The position numbers and the translations under genes are program-made. Below the pieces are notes generated by a model. That model was not told the DNA's origin. It saw only the letters and a list, made by a program, of their open reading frames with translations, and searched no databases. From Oscheius dolichura (lineage: Eukaryota; Nematoda; Chromadorea; Rhabditida; Rhabditidae), in NCBI GenBank assembly GCA_932521035.1, contig OW051497.1, positions 3,596,001 to 3,660,000 on the forward strand: DNA of 64,000 nt. Direction: 5' to 3'. Below are positions 61,828-64,000 of the stretch, piece after piece; the first letter of the stretch is position 1, and the number at the start of each line of letters is the position of its first letter.

Positions 61828-62975
61828 GCTGTTTAACGCGCCTCTGCCATGCACTATAAGTGAGAATGGGGGCGTTGGGCGCCGCAGAGAATGGTTCATT
61901 CTATTTGGCACATGTTGTCGCAATGGTGTGGGAGTTCTGTGCCTGAAATTGCTTCAAAAATTGTTACAGAACCCGTGGTAGAGGGGGCCTTTGACAATTC
62001 CTTTCAACAAGTAGTACATCAATCAGAAGCGAATATATTTTGCTGGACGTGTTTTGACTGAAGAATTAACGACGATCTTTGCCACCACCTGTGCTCAGAG
62101 ACGTCATGCCCTCGGTAATTGAGGCTGTTTTCCCTCTCCCCTCGATGAAACCATAAATTTCATATAAAATGTTCATTGTGTAAACAAAATAAATACCCGA
62201 AAAGGAGGCGAACTCAGAATTCGCTGAGCTGTTTGCTATAAAGCTAGGAAAGTGTAAAGGGTACATCTTTGGCACAAAATAACAAAATGAGTGGAGAAAG
62301 GGTAGAATAGCACCACCGTGTGAGAAAAGGGAGAAATACATGTACTGTGTATTAGGAAATGGAAGCAATCCCAGTAACAGGGAATGCGGAATCGGGATAC
62401 CAGTTTGAAGATTATAACATGACAGCTCCACCGGTTGATTTGGTCGGTCGCAGTTCCGTTTTTATCAGGAGGGGGCGAGACGACGTCGTGTAAGGCTCAC
62501 TCTCCGTTGTGGTGATGATTTCTCGAGGAACTCTTCTAAAACAGGACAATTCTAAGGTCTCGGGCCATGCTCCTCGGTACCTTTCTTTATTCACACTTTG
62601 ACGGGTCGACACCCTCCTAAAGCTACTGCCAAGACGACTAGCAAACGACGTAATCACCTAAAGGTTAGAGTATTGATGGGTGCCAAGGGGTAAGGAAAAA
62701 TAACAGCATCCAGAACAAACCACCAAATTCTGTCAAACATGCACAGAATTGGCTCTAGGCAAATTGTCAGGCGTACTTTAAAAATTGAATGAAACATGCA
62801 TCAATTCGATATCCAGTCCAAAAACTTTCAAATACACTCTACTCTTCGCTTATTTCTACCATTTTCTCGGGGATTTATTCAAACATTTAAAGTCGTTCTC
62901 GGCAACAATTAAAAATTAAAAAACGATAATGGAAACAAAATTGGTGGTTCCGTCACAGATGCTGGTGAACGGAAA
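61828..62975. other. Intergenic region
   Basis: Between the initiator tRNA and the 3' end of the minus-strand receptor. TTTATT at 62874-62879 is a likely AATAAA for that receptor. The open frames near 62.1-62.6 kb show no motifs. Confidence 0.45.
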
Positions 62976-64000
62976 TCAAAGGCTTGCCTGTACTAATGAG
63001 CTGACCTCGCTCGTATTTATTATTTTCGAGAGTCCGGACCGCTTCTGTTTCCTTGTCAGCCAGAAGAAGAGCAGGGGGTTCCAGATGACCAGAGACATCG
63101 CGATAATGTGGGCCATGAGTGGGACCAAGAAAGGCTGAGACTGTAGGATTGGAAGGATCGAGGGCTCCAATTCTAAAAGGAAAGAATTAAAATAACTAAA
63201 AAAACATACTATAGTCTTTAACAAGATTAACAGTAGTCAATGGCAGCCAACAACAAATAAAAGTAGCTACCATTCCAATAAGAATATAATTGACCTGCAG
63301 ATATCTTTGAAATTGTTAAAGAGACCAAGTATACCCTCTTCTTTCTACTTATGGCGTCAACCCTTTGTTTTTGTGTCAACGACTGGGAGAATTGTGCATT
63401 TTGGATGATCATGTCCTTGGAGACCTTCTTCAATATCCGGAAGTAGCAATAGGTTATGATCCCCATTGGAATAACAAACTGAAATGATATCTTGATCCCT
63501 TTGTTTGTGTTGATTTTTTATCCTGCTTCTCATTTTTCATGTGTTTATCAGCTTGTCCCATCTACGGTTCTATTTGAAACGTTAGTCACAAAACTAATGG
63601 CAGTCCGGATGGGAAATTCCCAAAGCCGACGTGAGAAAGAACCCCAATCCCGTGTTTGTCAGGAAGTTTAAAGTGTGATGTTCCCATGAAAATACACCTA
63701 CTTGAAGTAACATGACCATTGTGCCGTAGAGCCGTCGCTGGTTCTCACTCTGCCAATTGGTCTCGTCACAGAAATGCCCGCAGTAGGGGGGACTGTCAGG
63801 TGCAACATAATAACTGAAAGTACTCCGTCTGGATGTTTTTACAAGAAGATGGTGCAGCTGCCAACATGACAGATGGTAACCGCTGTGATCGGGGGCATAG
63901 AACCTCTGCGTACCTTCCATCAACAAGCTCGTAACTCAGAAGATATGGCACGTTGATGAGGGACGAAGCCAGCCAGATCAATAAGGTTATCAAAGAGGCT
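62976..64000 (-). CDS. Neuropeptide-type GPCR (NPY/tachykinin-like), 3' part, cut by window edge
   Basis: Exons on the minus strand run in from the right edge to TGA at 62976-62978. Visible: TM4 (LIWLASSLINVPYLLSYEL); an extracellular loop with CGHFCDETNW; TM5 (LYGTMVMLLQ then FVIPMGIITYCYFRILKKV); a long basic third loop (QSLTQKQRVDAISRKKR); TM6 (VNYILIGMVATFICCWLPLT, the C-W-L-P motif); TM7 ending VIWNPLLFFWLTRKQK, an NP-x-x-F variant of NPxxY. The pattern fits class A neuropeptide receptors of the NPR group. TM1-3 and the DRY motif lie beyond the window. The junction after VDG (64 to 63.8 kb) uses the acceptor TACTTTCAG because nearer ones give stops. Confidence 0.82.

Overview
The window looks like nuclear DNA of a nematode. 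Genes are cut into many short exons by mostly 37-60 nt introns that begin with GT and end with a T-rich run plus CAG. Gene content is typical of a worm: an SK-type potassium channel, a DMSR/srw-type peptide receptor, a family of nematode F-box paralogs, and metazoan housekeeping genes. All gene models were spliced by eye. Reading phase was checked at each junction quoted, and families were recognised from remembered conserved motifs, not from a search.

Layout. The left edge holds the 5' end of a secreted Kunitz-type protein (minus). About 12.6 kb without a recognisable gene follows, containing two pairs of short direct repeats. From 12.9 to 22.0 kb lies one long plus-strand SK channel gene with five N-terminal exons spread over 4 kb, a 3.2 kb intron, and a compact channel core; a tRNA-Gln(CTG) gene sits antisense in its last intron. 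Then come ATP synthase subunit e (minus, 23.1-23.5), an SLC49/MFSD7-like transporter (minus, 24.2-26.1), a small secreted kinase resembling VLK/PKDCC (plus, 28.4-29.5), a second tRNA-Gln (29.7), a DMSR-type GPCR (plus, 34.5-36.5), and an ABCD4-type ABC transporter (minus, 37.6-40.4).

From 42.9 to 46.1 kb there is a tandem F-box cluster with one intact gene and two decaying copies. It is followed by exportin-7 (plus, 46.8-51.3), a mitochondrial SLC25A29-like carrier (plus, 53.9-55.7), a PP2A B56 regulatory subunit (plus, to 61.3), an initiator tRNA-Met gene interrupted by a 36-nt intron (minus, 61.7-61.8), and the 3' part of a neuropeptide-type GPCR (minus, 63.0 to the right edge).

The genes do not form an operon-like functional set. 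The most unusual observations are the intron in the initiator tRNA, two GC-AG introns supported by protein alignment, and the decaying F-box duplicates. No mobile element with coding capacity, CRISPR array or other multi-gene system was found.
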